Source: Oceanospirillaceae bacterium
GTDB lineage: Bacteria; Pseudomonadota; Gammaproteobacteria; Pseudomonadales; Balneatricaceae
Direction of reading: 5' to 3'
Length of the DNA: 64,000 bases
NCBI GenBank assembly: GCA_013373085.1
Contig: JABXIM010000038.1
Location: forward strand, 19,116-83,115
The position numbers and the translations under genes were made by a program. The notes beneath the pieces are model-generated. The model saw only the letters and a list, made by a program, of their open reading frames with translations. It was not told the DNA's origin and made no database searches. This document shows positions 16,927 through 26,500 of the stretch, one piece after another (the first letter of the stretch is position 1; each line of letters opens with the position of its first letter).

Positions 16927-17195
16927 GGGAACCTATGAATAAGTCCCAATGAGTCTCTGGCTTTCAGCGCGAGCCGGAATCGCGGCGCAGCTTTGAAGGC
17001 ATGCTGGTGGCCTGTCGCAAAGCTGCAACAATGAGTCCGGTTCGCGCTGAAAGCCCCTGAAGGGCGGGTCCTGAAGCATGCATCTGCGTTGTTGCAGTGC
17101 TTGATAAGGACTAAGGCCATTATCTGCGCACTGCGCCTAGCAGCTACACGCTTCAGGACCCGCAGAGGCCAACTGGGACTTGTTCATAGGTTCCC
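16927..17195. mobile_element. MITE-like element with long terminal inverted repeats
   Basis: The 269-bp element begins GGGAACCTATGAATAAGTCC (16927) and ends with the near-exact reverse complement (to 17195). By eye 28 of 33 terminal bases pair. Inside are two more inverted repeats: GGCTTTCAGCGCGAGCCGGA paired with TCCGGTTCGCGCTGAAAGCC, and GCGGGTCCTGAAGC paired with GCTTCAGGACCCGC. There is no transposase frame. The size, termini and lack of coding capacity fit a non-autonomous element mobilised in trans. I see no clear target-site duplication. Confidence 0.75.
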
Positions 17196-17235
17196 AAGCT
17201 GAGAAGGTCACTACTAGAGGGCCAGGGGTCTCGAT

Positions 17236-17330
17236 CTGCAGGAGCAGCGATCTTTGCGTGGGAGCGCCGCCCCGCTGCGAAAACCACTCTGTCGGACTCA
17301 TTCGCTGCGGGGCGCAGCTCCTGCGATGGG
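17236..17330. repeat. REP-like palindromic element
   Basis: GGAGCGCCGCCCCGCTGCGAA (17261-17281) and TTCGCTGCGGGGCGCAGCTCC (17301-17321) pair over 18 of 21 positions, with 19 bases between them. The preceding GTGGGAGCGCC resembles the GTGGGAGCGGC core of Pseudomonas REP sequences. A second copy of this type is at 33775-33838. It sits just past the 3' end of rimO. Confidence 0.65.
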
Positions 17331-17331
17331 A

Positions 17332-18675
17332 TTATCGGTTATCGACTGGAGCGCCCCAGAGATCGTATTCGTCGGCGTGCTCGATGGTCACGTCGACGAA
17401 GTCGCCGGGCTTGCAGCCACTGAAACCGTTTAGGAATACCTGGCCATCGATGCCGGGAGCGTCGGCGTACGAGCGACCGATCGCGCCCTCCTCGTCGACC
17501 TCGTCGATCAGCACCCGCAACTGCTGGCCGATGCGGCGTTGCAGCTTGCGCGCACTGATCGCCTGCTGCGTTTCCATGAAACGCTCCCAGCGCTCCTGTT
17601 GCAGCTCCGGCGTGATATGATCCGGCAGCTCATTGGCGCGCGCGCCCTCGACGGGGCTGTACTTGAAGCAGCCGACGCGGTCCAGTTCCGCTTCCTGCAG
17701 CCACTCCAGCAGCAGTTCGAAGTCGCGCTCGGTCTCTCCGGGGAAACCGACGATGAAGGTGCTGCGCAGCGCCAGCTCCGGCACCTGGCGACGCCAGTTG
17801 AGGATTCGCTCCAGGGTATTCTCGGCGTGGGCCGGCCGTTTCATGCGCTTGAGCACATCGGGACTGGCGTGCTGAAAGGGAATATCGAGGTAAGGCAGGA
17901 TCTTGCCGTCGGCCATCAACGGCATCAGCTCGTCGACGTGCGGATAGGGATAGACGTAGTGCAAGCGGGTCCAGACACCCATCTCCCCCAGCGCCGTGCA
18001 GAGGTCGAGCATCCGCGTCTTCACCGGACGGCCATTCCAGAAGCCGGTGCGGTACTTGAGGTCGACACCGTAAGCGCTGGTGTCCTGGGAAATGACCAGC
18101 AGTTCCTTGGTGCCGGCGGCGACCAGGCGCTCGGCCTCATCAAGCACCTCGCCCACCGGCCGGCTGACCAGCTTGCCGCGCATGTCCGGTATGATGCAGA
18201 AGGTACAGCTGTGGTTACAGCCTTCGGAAATCTTGAGGTAGGCGTAATGCCGGGGTGTCAACTTGACGCCTTGCGGCGGTACCAGGTCGACGAAGGCATT
18301 GTGCTCGCGATTCGGCGGTACCCACTCGTGCACCGCACCGACCACCTCTTCATAGGCCTGGGGCCCGGTCACGGCGAGGACGTCCGGATGCGCCGCCCGG
18401 ATGCGTTCGGCATCGCCGCCCTTGCCCATGCAGCCGGTAACGATCACCTTGCCGTTGTCGCGCATCGCCTCGCCGATGGCGTCGAGGGATTCCTGCTTGG
18501 CGTCGTCGATAAAGCCGCAGGTGTTGACCACCACCACGTCGGCCTCGTCGTAAGTCGGCACCACTTCATAGCCATCCAGCTTCAACTGGGTCAGGATCCG
18601 TTCCGAATCCACCAGCGCCTTGGGACACCCCAAACTGATCATGCCAACCCGCTTTTGCTTCTGCTCATCGCTCAT
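17332..18675 (-). CDS. rimO: Ribosomal protein S12 methylthiotransferase RimO
   Basis: The 447-residue radical SAM methylthiotransferase modifies an aspartate of ribosomal protein S12. The N-terminal UPF0004 domain has [14 protein letters not shown] with cysteines for the second iron-sulfur cluster (NTCGF, VTGCMGK). The radical SAM motif is CNHSCTFC in [20 protein letters not shown], and the C-terminal TRAM domain ends EYDLWG. The RimO-specific CPKALVDSE distinguishes it from MiaB. The length is as expected (E. coli 441). It appears monocistronic. Confidence 0.96.
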   Translation of the reverse strand: MSDEQKQKRVGMISLGCPKALVDSERILTQLKLDGYEVVPTYDEADVVVVNTCGFIDDAKQESLDAIGEAMRDNGKVIVTGCMGKGGDAERIRAAHPDVLAVTGPQAYEEVVGAVHEWVPPNREHNAFVDLVPPQGVKLTPRHYAYLKISEGCNHSCTFCIIPDMRGKLVSRPVGEVLDEAERLVAAGTKELLVISQDTSAYGVDLKYRTGFWNGRPVKTRMLDLCTALGEMGVWTRLHYVYPYPHVDELMPLMADGKILPYLDIPFQHASPDVLKRMKRPAHAENTLERILNWRRQVPELALRSTFIVGFPGETERDFELLLEWLQEAELDRVGCFKYSPVEGARANELPDHITPELQQERWERFMETQQAISARKLQRRIGQQLRVLIDEVDEEGAIGRSYADAPGIDGQVFLNGFSGCKPGDFVDVTIEHADEYDLWGAPVDNR

Positions 18676-19305
18676 TCGTTACACACCAGGCAACGGGAAT
18701 CTGGCGGCAGATTCTACCATCTGGATGAGGCTCGGAACATGGCAATATCGCCGGTTGCGCGCCTGTTTCGAGAGAGTTGGCAGCGCGGAGAACAGCGGCA
18801 CGGGACGTTAAAAGAGGCAGGAGCGAGGGACCTTTAGGGCAGGTTGCTTTCAAAACCACGTCTTGACTCCACCTTGTACTGAAAGCAAGCGCTTCATCGG
18901 AACCGTATTCGCAGTTTCCTCACACCAATGCAGTATCTGTTAAAGAAATAAAAATTATAAAAAAAATAATATTAGATTTTTTTGATATAAAAATCAGTGT
19001 ATCCCGCACAATACCGAAAATACCTAATCAATTGTGACAACCATCGAGACGCATTGGATACAAACCAACCAAATTAACTTGACAGAACTGTACACATACC
19101 TTAGCTTCATCCCAACCTGACCAATCGATCAGGATCGTCATCTGAGCCATTGATCTGCGGATGCGACAGCAAGCGACACTGCCGTAAATATCGGTCGTGT
19201 GATGTCGCTCACTGACTGGAGTAAAGGAGACCGTAACTCAGGATTGATCGATAAATTGAGGCATCCACAACTACTCATATTCCAAACAATAAAAAGGAAG
19301 AAAAC
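18676..19305. other. AT-rich 630-bp spacer with possible promoter for the BMP gene
   Basis: No gene is seen. From about 18940 to 19080 the base composition turns strongly AT-rich (runs such as AAAAAAAATAATATTAGATTTTTTT), unlike the GC-rich surroundings. A perfect -35 box TTGACA is at 19079-19084, with a weak TAGCTT 17 bases on. A good ribosome-binding site AAGGAAG precedes the BMP gene. The region may carry regulatory sites or mark a recombination junction. Confidence 0.5.
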
Positions 19306-20367
19306 ATGAAAAAGCCATTTGCGATCGTATCGAAAACGATTATCGCGGGCACGATTGCTGTCCTTCTGCCATTTTCTGCCAGTCAGGCGGCAGACCCACT
19401 TCAGATTTCCGTATTGATCCCAGGGAAGCACAACGACAACGGCTTCATGGAAGCGGCTTATCGCGGCTATGAAAAGATAAAGAACGAGTTGCCGGTTGAA
19501 GCGACTTACGTCTCGGATATCTCGGCGACCTCCGACCCGGCCCTGCTAACCGAAGCGATGAGAAAGCTGGCAGCCGAGGGGCCGGACATGATCATCGCCC
19601 ATGGCGGTCAATGCAATGGCCCGGCCGAAACGGTCAGCAAAGAATTTCCGGACATCAAGTTTGTCGTGATTCAGGGCCATGTCAAAGGCCCTAACCTGTC
19701 AAGCTACGTGGTCAAACAGGAGGAGTCGGCCTGGCTTGCCGGTGCGCTGGCCGGACTCACGACCAAGAGCAATGTGGTCGGACACATTTCCGGCGCCTGG
19801 CCCAAGCCGGGGCTGATGGGCAGAGCCGCTTTTTACGACGGCATGAAGCACGTCAATCCCGACGCCGAGTTTGTGACCTGGTTTACCGGCGATCTCGACA
19901 ATACGGAAATTAACAGAGACGCAGCAAAAGGCGAAATAAACTATGGTGCAGACGTTATCTACACCATGCTCAACGCCGGCCGCCAGGGCGTCATTGAGGA
20001 GATCAAATCGCATAACGGTGCGGTTCGACATATCGGCAATGTCTCTGACTGGACCATAGTGGATGAGACCTTCGTTGGCTCCGCAGTAGCGGATGCCAGT
20101 GTCGCCATCCTTAATGCGGCACGTGACCTGAGCGATGGAAGCTGGCAACCGAATCAAATCGAAGAAATAGGCCTTTCACACTCAGACGTGGTAACGCTGG
20201 CATATGCCGACGATGTATCCCCAGAAGTACGGGAACAGATCAGCAGCTTGAAGGATCAGATCCTAGCCGGTGAAATCAAGATAAAAACCACATACGATGG
20301 CGAAGAGTTCAACCCGGCAACCGGTGAGTTTGTCAGCCAGGCGTTCAAGGAAGAGCCAAAAAAATAA
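19306..20367 (+). CDS. BMP-family ABC substrate-binding protein (orphan)
   Basis: The 353-residue periplasmic protein has a Sec signal peptide: MKKPF, then the hydrophobic TIIAGTIAVLLPFS, with cleavage after ASQA. The mature part follows the BMP/Med pattern: ISVLIPGKHNDNGFMEAAYRGYEKI, then DMIIAHGGQCNGPAETVSKEFPDIKFVVIQG, VVKQEESAWLAGALAGL and GADVIYTMLNAGRQGVIEE. Family members bind nucleosides, other small molecules or act as chemoreceptor partners. No permease or ATPase gene lies nearby, so its transporter is elsewhere or it has a sensing role. Codon use is somewhat richer in A and T than its neighbours, and the upstream spacer is AT-rich, which may indicate acquisition by transfer. Confidence 0.85.
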   Translation: MKKPFAIVSKTIIAGTIAVLLPFSASQAADPLQISVLIPGKHNDNGFMEAAYRGYEKIKNELPVEATYVSDISATSDPALLTEAMRKLAAEGPDMIIAHGGQCNGPAETVSKEFPDIKFVVIQGHVKGPNLSSYVVKQEESAWLAGALAGLTTKSNVVGHISGAWPKPGLMGRAAFYDGMKHVNPDAEFVTWFTGDLDNTEINRDAAKGEINYGADVIYTMLNAGRQGVIEEIKSHNGAVRHIGNVSDWTIVDETFVGSAVADASVAILNAARDLSDGSWQPNQIEEIGLSHSDVVTLAYADDVSPEVREQISSLKDQILAGEIKIKTTYDGEEFNPATGEFVSQAFKEEPKK

Positions 20368-20568
20368 GCTGGCGATAAGTAGCCCGTCAAAAGCGGATTC
20401 AAGGATGATTCCGCTGCCTGCTGGTCACAAAACAGCCAGCCAGGCCGCAAACCGGGGCTTCGCCCGGGGTTACCGGTTGCCCGCCGCCGGCCAATATGCT
20501 TCTATGCGTCATGACCGGTGCTACCTTACCGGCAACAATAATAGACCGGCTCCGCCACTCGAGAGTTG

Positions 20569-21138
20569 ATGATGGACCAACAAATACGTCTCTGTCTGGG
20601 AGGCGATCTCGCCAACATGCACGGCCTTGGCTGGATCGCGACTGACCTCAACCAGCTGATCGTACTGTCCGATCTGCTGGAGTCGGGCCAGGAAGATATC
20701 GCCGAGCACTTCTTCGGTACCGATGCCCGCCCGTTCAACCGCTACAAGACCTTCGCCTCCACCCCCGCTCGCCGCCCGTCGCAGGTCCGGCAGCAGGATG
20801 ACGGTTCGGTCGAAATGGTGATTTCTGAACTCGGCGTGGCCGCGTCGATTCTGATGCCGCTGGTCGAAGCGGCCGTACAGCGGCAGTTCGAGGGGCGCGA
20901 AGAACCCCTGGCCTTTGCGCTTGGCACCAAGGACCCCGGACTCAAGCGCGTGATGCAGGCCTACGATCGCGGCGATTTCGGCGCCGGCAGCGAGGCTCTG
21001 GGCACGCTGATGTTCGTACTCAAGGAACTGAACTACGACGTCCCCTACCTGGTCACCTCCGGTCCGGTGATCGAACACGCCGTCAGCAAGTATTCTCGCC
21101 GCATCGCTCGCACGATTCGCAAGAGTCTGCCGCAGTAA
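20569..21138 (+). CDS. Conserved-looking protein of unknown function
   Basis: The 189-residue soluble protein has no signal peptide or membrane segment, and I do not recognise the family. It begins MMDQQIRLCLGGDLANMHGLGWIATDLNQ. A basic arginine-rich patch lies near residue 60 (TPARRPSQVRQQ), an alternating region reads MLF-type VLKELNYDVPYLV, and the tail is strongly basic (SRRIARTIRKSLPQ). Codon use is typical of the genome, with GC-rich third positions, which supports coding. The ATG at 20569 is preceded by CGAGAG at short distance; 20572 is the alternative. It follows the BMP gene by 200 bases containing small hairpins, so co-transcription is uncertain. Confidence 0.7.
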   Translation: MMDQQIRLCLGGDLANMHGLGWIATDLNQLIVLSDLLESGQEDIAEHFFGTDARPFNRYKTFASTPARRPSQVRQQDDGSVEMVISELGVAASILMPLVEAAVQRQFEGREEPLAFALGTKDPGLKRVMQAYDRGDFGAGSEALGTLMFVLKELNYDVPYLVTSGPVIEHAVSKYSRRIARTIRKSLPQ

Positions 21139-21166
21139 TCAGCGTTGTGACGCCGACGAACAGGGC

Positions 21167-21691
21167 TCAGTTCCTCGGCGTTGGCTTCTCGTTCCTGGCC
21201 CGCAGCTTCTCATTGAGCGTGGGGGGGGTGTCGCGTTCGTATTGCTTGGCCGCTTCGTTGCGTTCCTCGATCTCCTTCACCCGCTCGGACTTGTCGTAGC
21301 CCTTGATCTGCTCGGCACCTGTTTCCAGTCGATCCTTTCGCACCTGACCCGAACGTTGTTGCTCGGGGGCCACTTCGGTCGCCTTCCCGCGCTCCTGAAC
21401 CGACTGGGTCCTGGCGCGGGATCTGTCGGGACACTCGCCATCCCCACGGTAATCGGGCGCACATTCCGGCGGCATTCCCGGCTCCGCCCCGGAGGCGCGG
21501 GGCGCGGGTTTCGGCATCGACACAACCGACATGTTGGAAAACTTCACCGACTCTGCGTTGACGCCTTTGGGCGGCACGTCACTGAAATGCCACTTGCCGC
21601 TCTCATCCTTCCAGCGATACACCTGCTCCGCCAGTGCCGACGTACCTGCGACGAACAGCAGGCCCGCAGCCAAAACAACCGTGCTTTTCAT
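21167..21691 (-). CDS. DUF4124 domain-containing secreted protein
   Basis: The 174-residue protein has a clear signal peptide (MKSTVVLAAGLLFVAGTSALA). A DUF4124 domain follows (EQVYRWKDESGKWHFSDVPPKG), the short beta-rich module with conserved YRW and HFSD found in many gammaproteobacterial envelope proteins. The rest is charged and low-complexity, with CAPDYRGDGECPD in the middle and a Glu/Arg/Lys-rich, probably helical tail. It is likely periplasmic; the function is not known. It is convergent with the unknown gene at 20569. Confidence 0.82.
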   Translation of the reverse strand: MKSTVVLAAGLLFVAGTSALAEQVYRWKDESGKWHFSDVPPKGVNAESVKFSNMSVVSMPKPAPRASGAEPGMPPECAPDYRGDGECPDRSRARTQSVQERGKATEVAPEQQRSGQVRKDRLETGAEQIKGYDKSERVKEIEERNEAAKQYERDTPPTLNEKLRARNEKPTPRN

Positions 21692-21828
21692 ACTCAGTCT
21701 CCGCGCAACGCCGCATAAGCTGCGGTTGGGTCCCCGGCCGACGCCTCTACAGCCATTGCCACTGAGTATAGACCGCCGGCGTTAGCCGCCGTTCGGCACC
21801 TGGACCGAGATTTGCTTATCCCGCCCCG

Positions 21829-22686
21829 TTATTCAGTGCTATCGAACACAGACGCCAGCTCGCGCCGCATGACGGACCGGTCGACCTCGACACCGGTCCA
21901 GTACTGCAACGCCAGCGCGCCTTGCGCCACCAGCATCCCGAGGCCGTCCAGTACCGTGCAGCCGCGCTGTTTCGCCGCCTGCAGGAAGGCGGTCTCGGGC
22001 GGGTTGGGTATGACATCGGCCACCAGCTGCTCCGGGCGTAAAGAGTCCGGATCGATATCCGGACAGGCCGACACCCCGGGGTACAGGCCAATGGACGTGG
22101 CGTTGACGACCAGATCGACCTGCTGTGGAATCTTTTTAACGCCGTCCCAGACCATGGCTTCGGCACTGGCAGCGGTTTTCCCGCTGATCAGGCTCGCCAG
22201 CTCCCTGCCCCGGCCAGCATCGCGGTTGAGCACCAGTATCTGGCCTATCCCCGACAGCGCCAACTCGACCGCGATGGCCCGTGCCGCCCCCCCGGCCCCA
22301 AGCAGAAGCGCGCTGCGCCCCCGGCAGTCGAACGTCTGTGGCAGCGACGCGATAAAGCCGCGTCCATCGGTATTTTCGCCGATGTAGCGATCCCCCCGCC
22401 GGACTACCGTATTGACCGCACCGATGATCTGCGCCGACTCGCCGAGCCCGTCCAGGTGATCGATCACCGCCACCTTGTGCGGTATCGAGCAGTTGAACCC
22501 GGCCCAGTTCATGGCCCGGGCACCGCGTACGGCATCGGCCAACAGGGCCGGCGTCACCTCGCAGTTGAGATAGCGCCAGTCGAGTCCGTGATGTCGATAA
22601 GCCGCTTCCATCATCACGACCGTGGGATTCTCCGCCGCCGGCATCGAGAATGAGCCGGTCAACTGACTGAGGAAGGTTCTAGACAT
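21829..22686 (-). CDS. aroE: Shikimate dehydrogenase family protein (AroE-like, variant substrate motif)
   Basis: The 285-residue protein is of the shikimate/quinate dehydrogenase family (shikimate pathway, NADP-linked reduction of 3-dehydroshikimate in the canonical enzyme). The catalytic lysine region NCSIPHKVAV, AVNTVV, the ENTDGRGF aspartate, and the NADP-binding LLLGAGGAARAIAVEL are present. The usual N-terminal SxSPxxH substrate motif is replaced by SFSMPAAENPTVVMMEAAYRHHGL, seen in a divergent AroE-like branch. The start was set at ATG 22686 (GGGGGA upstream); a longer frame has no homology-like residues. A biosynthetic aroE may exist elsewhere, so this copy could be a paralogue with another substrate. 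Confidence 0.82.
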   Translation of the reverse strand: MSRTFLSQLTGSFSMPAAENPTVVMMEAAYRHHGLDWRYLNCEVTPALLADAVRGARAMNWAGFNCSIPHKVAVIDHLDGLGESAQIIGAVNTVVRRGDRYIGENTDGRGFIASLPQTFDCRGRSALLLGAGGAARAIAVELALSGIGQILVLNRDAGRGRELASLISGKTAASAEAMVWDGVKKIPQQVDLVVNATSIGLYPGVSACPDIDPDSLRPEQLVADVIPNPPETAFLQAAKQRGCTVLDGLGMLVAQGALALQYWTGVEVDRSVMRRELASVFDSTE

Positions 22687-22935
22687 GGGTCCCCCATTGG
22701 CGGCAGTGGCTAAGACATCGAGCCTAGCAGCCCGCCGGACAGGGCATATGTCATTTATTACAGCCAGCATCGCTGGTGGCGACTGCTGTTGCAGCACCGG
22801 CGTATCAAGTAGTAACAACGGAATCGTTCGGCGCAATCCCGGGCACTGCGGTCAGTGCCGGAAAAATAAAACTTCAACGTTATTATGGGGTTATCGGAAG
22901 GTCTTCGCGATAATAAGGTAAATTCAAAAAAAAGA

Positions 22936-22963
22936 TTGCTCTTATGATTAAAATCTATACAAT
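22936..22963 (+). promoter_or_regulatory. Putative promoter of the cold-shock gene
   Basis: TTGCTC (22936-22941) and TACAAT (22958-22963) are 16 bases apart in an AT-rich region. Transcription from about 22970 would give a leader of roughly 160 bases before the cold-shock ATG, as in the cspA family. The leader contains GCCTTT-GAAA-AAAGGC (23084-23099), a hairpin with a GNRA loop. The rest of the 22687-23132 spacer shows nothing else I can name. Confidence 0.45.
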
Positions 22964-23132
22964 GAGCTCCAGGTTGAAAACACGCCTTATATTTATGCAC
23001 GCCATTACGAAGTCCTTAGCAAAACCGTTAGCATAGTACCTCGTCCTGTTATTCATAAGTTATTGCAACATTTCCAGCCGTACGCCTTTGAAAAAAGGCA
23101 TTTATTGACCCCTGAATAAATAGGAAATAACT

Positions 23133-23339
23133 ATGTCTAAAACGACTGGTACCGTAAAGTGGTTCAACGACGCTAAAGGCTTTGGTTTCATCGAGCAGGA
23201 ATCGGGTCCCGATGTCTTCGCTCATTTCAAATCCATTACCGGCAGCGGATTCAAGACCCTGGTTGAAGGCCAGCGCGTCGAATTCACCGTCGCTCAAGGT
23301 CAGAAAGGCCTGCAGGCCGAGGATATCGTCGCTATCTGA
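23133..23339 (+). CDS. Cold-shock domain protein (CspA family)
   Basis: The 68-residue single cold-shock domain protein carries the RNA-binding motifs RNP1 (KGFGFI) and RNP2 (VFAHF), both intact, and opens [16 protein letters not shown]. It binds single-stranded RNA or DNA as a chaperone; which family member it is (cold-induced or constitutive) cannot be told from the protein. The long AT-rich leader and the perfect terminator right after it indicate a monocistronic, post-transcriptionally controlled gene. TAGGAAATAAC supplies the ribosome-binding site. Confidence 0.95.
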   Translation: MSKTTGTVKWFNDAKGFGFIEQESGPDVFAHFKSITGSGFKTLVEGQRVEFTVAQGQKGLQAEDIVAI

Positions 23340-23397
23340 CGATTTCCCCATCGGGTAATTTCGGCCGGCACTGCCGCCCGAGCCCGATCGAGCCGCA

Positions 23398-23430
23398 TAA
23401 AAAAGGGCGCCCTGCACGGGCGCCCTTTTT
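23398..23430. terminator. Rho-independent terminator of the cold-shock gene
   Basis: AAAAGGGCGCCC and GGGCGCCCTTTTT flank the loop TGCAC (stem at 23401-23412 and 23418-23430). The 5' A-run and 3' T-run let it work in both directions, although the next minus-strand gene ends about 90 bases further on. Confidence 0.92.
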
Positions 23431-23521
23431 ACATTCTAAGTGATAGTCGGTGTTTTTTATGCCGCAATGCGCGAGCCCCCGGAAAACCTTATCCCAGAAT
23501 TCCCGATTTCGGCCCGGCCCT

Positions 23522-26500
23522 TTAACGCTCTAAGCTGTAAAACAGGTCCGCACCGCTGTCTTCAGTGCCGGTATTCGATTCAAACACCAATTTCTTGGTC
23601 AGCTGATAGCGCATCACGAATTCGCTGGTCGGCTCCAGTAGCCCGACACCGTATTTGATGTACAACCGTGGTGACAGGTATTTGCCGAGATAGAGCGACG
23701 TCTCTTCCAGCGTGTCACCGCCGCCAAAGCCGATTTCATCGATATTCAGTGTCTCGGTCAGTTTCTCACCGACCGCACTGCCACCTTCACGCCCCAGCGA
23801 CAGGGCCAGTTTTGCCAGGGCAGCCTGCTCCCCAGTGGTCGAGGCGCCCGGCGCCCGGCCGAACATCAGGTAGGACAGTTTGGAGCTGTCAGGCATCGAC
23901 GGTTGCGAAAACAGCTCAAATGACGGTTGTCTCAAGGAACCGGCGACGCTGGCACCGACGATGACATCTTCAACCTCCCGCCGCACACGAAGGTTGAGAC
24001 CCGGATTGTCGACCGGCCCGCCAGTATAGACCAGGCTGCCACGCTCGATCGCCATATCCTGGCCATAGAGGGTGTATTCACCCGTCGCCACCCCGATATT
24101 ACCCGTGGCGCGGGTAACCCGGCGTGCGTCCTCTGTCAGCATCATGCTGCCGGTCAGCCGGCCCCGGAAACCGAAGGCGTCGACCTGGACCTTTTCACCC
24201 AGTGTCAGACGCAGACTCAGATCCATTACCGGTCCAAACGGCAGTGGCTCCGGCTCACCGTCGGCATCGACGATCACCGCATCCGGCGACACTGTAACCG
24301 CCCCGGCACTGACTGTCGGTGGTGTAATCATGGCTTCGGGCACCACCAGTTCACCACGCACAGCAATGCGTTCGGACCTGTATTCAACCTGCATCTGCGG
24401 CGAAATGTAGACCTGGATTTCCGGTGTACCCACCGCCTGGAAACGGTCTCCCCGGATGTCGATTCGAGCAGAAGGCAACAGCGGTTGCAGATCGCCGGAC
24501 AGGCTCAGCTCGCCGCCGCCGGAAACCGCGCTGCCTTCGAGCAGCATATGGTCCGGCCGGGCCGGATCGTCGCGCAGTTTCAGCTGCAACAGCTCCAGCG
24601 CGATGCCGGAGGCCGGCACCTCGACCCGTCCGTCATCCAGCGCCAGCGCCCCACTGATCCGAGGCTGCTGCAAATTGCCGGCGAGACGTATGTCGCCATT
24701 CACGCGGCCGCCACCTACCCGGATATCAGGCACCAGCACCGAAATAAAACTCAAATCTTCCAGCGCCAACTGCAACTGACCGCTGAGCTTGCCCTGCCCC
24801 TGGAGGTCATCTACCGCGACCGAAGCGTTCATGCGTCCGTCGACATCATCCAGCCGCAGCACTAGCTCGGCTTGGCCCCGGTTCTGATTGCCGTCGGCAT
24901 CGATGCGGGCCTCGTCCAGGTCGAAGGCCAGCCCTTCATCCGGCAACGTCAGCCGCGTCTCGTCCAGCGTCAGGTGCGCCTGATAACTCAGCGCGCCGCC
25001 GGCAGCAAGTTGAGCCCGGGCATCGGCGTTGACGAACCCCTCGATCTGGGTAGCCGTCGGGATCCACGGCGACAGCAACGCCAGCGGCAACCGCTCCAGG
25101 CGCAGCTTGCCGGCGCTTTCGCCCGCAGCTCGCCACTGTCCATCGACGCAGAGACGGCCACCGGCGTTCTGTGCCGCCAGACAAAGCGACTCGCTGCTGG
25201 CGCTGCCGGCAGCCAGTACCAGCGCGGCCGGCGCCTCCAGCGTCCAGCGGCCGGCCTCCGGCTGCTCCAGTTCGAGCCGGGAGAGACGACCGCGCCACTG
25301 TTGCTCGAACAGCCCCCCTTCGAGCCGCATGGCAAGAGTTGCGGCCTCCGAGTCAAGGCTCAGGTCCAGGCTGTGATCCTGCTGCGCACCACCACCGACG
25401 AGACTCAGGCTGTCGATCGATTGTCCCGCGGCCAGGATGTTCCGCGCTTCAAGGTCAATACGGGCCGGACTGCGCCAGCCGAGATCGAGCGCCAGGGCGC
25501 CGTTGAGCTGTTCCAGGCGGTTGCCCTGAAACGCCAGCGCGGCGGCGCTGATATCAGCTGCCAGTGCCGGCGTCTCGCGGGGGCCGCTCAGGGTGCCGCG
25601 GGCACTGATCTTGCCGGCAGCGTCGGGCAGCAATGTCGCCAGATCCGAAGCCTCGAGCTGCCAGTCCAGTGCCAGCTGCTCACCGGCCTGCCCGCTTGCC
25701 GCCAGTTTGGCGTTACCCCAGCCCAGCTGCAGACGGTCGATGGTCAGGTCCGAGCCCTGCAGCTGCACCTTCCCCTCCCCGCTGAGCGGCTGATCGCGCA
25801 GCTGGCCCGACAGCGACTCGAGGGTTGCCAGCAGCTGGGGTACGCCGTCCGCCAGCGAGCCCTCGGTGGCAAGGCTGAAGCCCAGTGTCCCCTGCCATTC
25901 GGGCCATTGCAGACCGGGATCGATATCCCGCGCCCGGGCCTGCAACTTCCAGGCAGGCTGCGGCGCCCAGTCGGCCTGGCCGTCCAGCGTCAATTCTCCG
26001 CCCAGGCTGTCGATGCGCAGCGCCAGCACACTGAAACCCTGCAGGTTGCCCTGGCCCTCCAGCGTCAGGTCCGCTGCCGGTACCTGCTCGCCGGCCAGGG
26101 CCGCCACCAGTTCGAGGCGATAATCCTCGAGTGGCCCTGTTATCCGCAGTTCGCCCTTATCGCTGGCGAACTGCGCCGGTACATCTTTTGGCAGCGGGTA
26201 GCGCAGCCCCTGCCAGTCCAGCCTGAGATCCAGCTGCGGTGCCGTTCGCAGCGCTGAGACCAGGCCATCAATGCTGATCAGTGCACCGGTATCCGGCAAC
26301 CGGATACGGGCATCGCCCAGCCGCAGCTGCTCAGGGCTGGCCTCGAGTTCGGCACTCAGCGCAACCGCTCCGACGTCCGGCAGGCTGCCGTCGACACTCA
26401 GGGTGCCGGACGCCGCTTCGAGGCCGCCCTGGAGCTCGACCTTGCCGGACAGCGCATGACCGGCGAGTTCGGCAACAAAAGGCTCTGGATCGAAGCGCGT

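Noticed and set aside
16896..17120. 74-codon frame within the MITE-like element
   Set aside because: It lies across the inverted-repeat structure and has no transposase-like motif.
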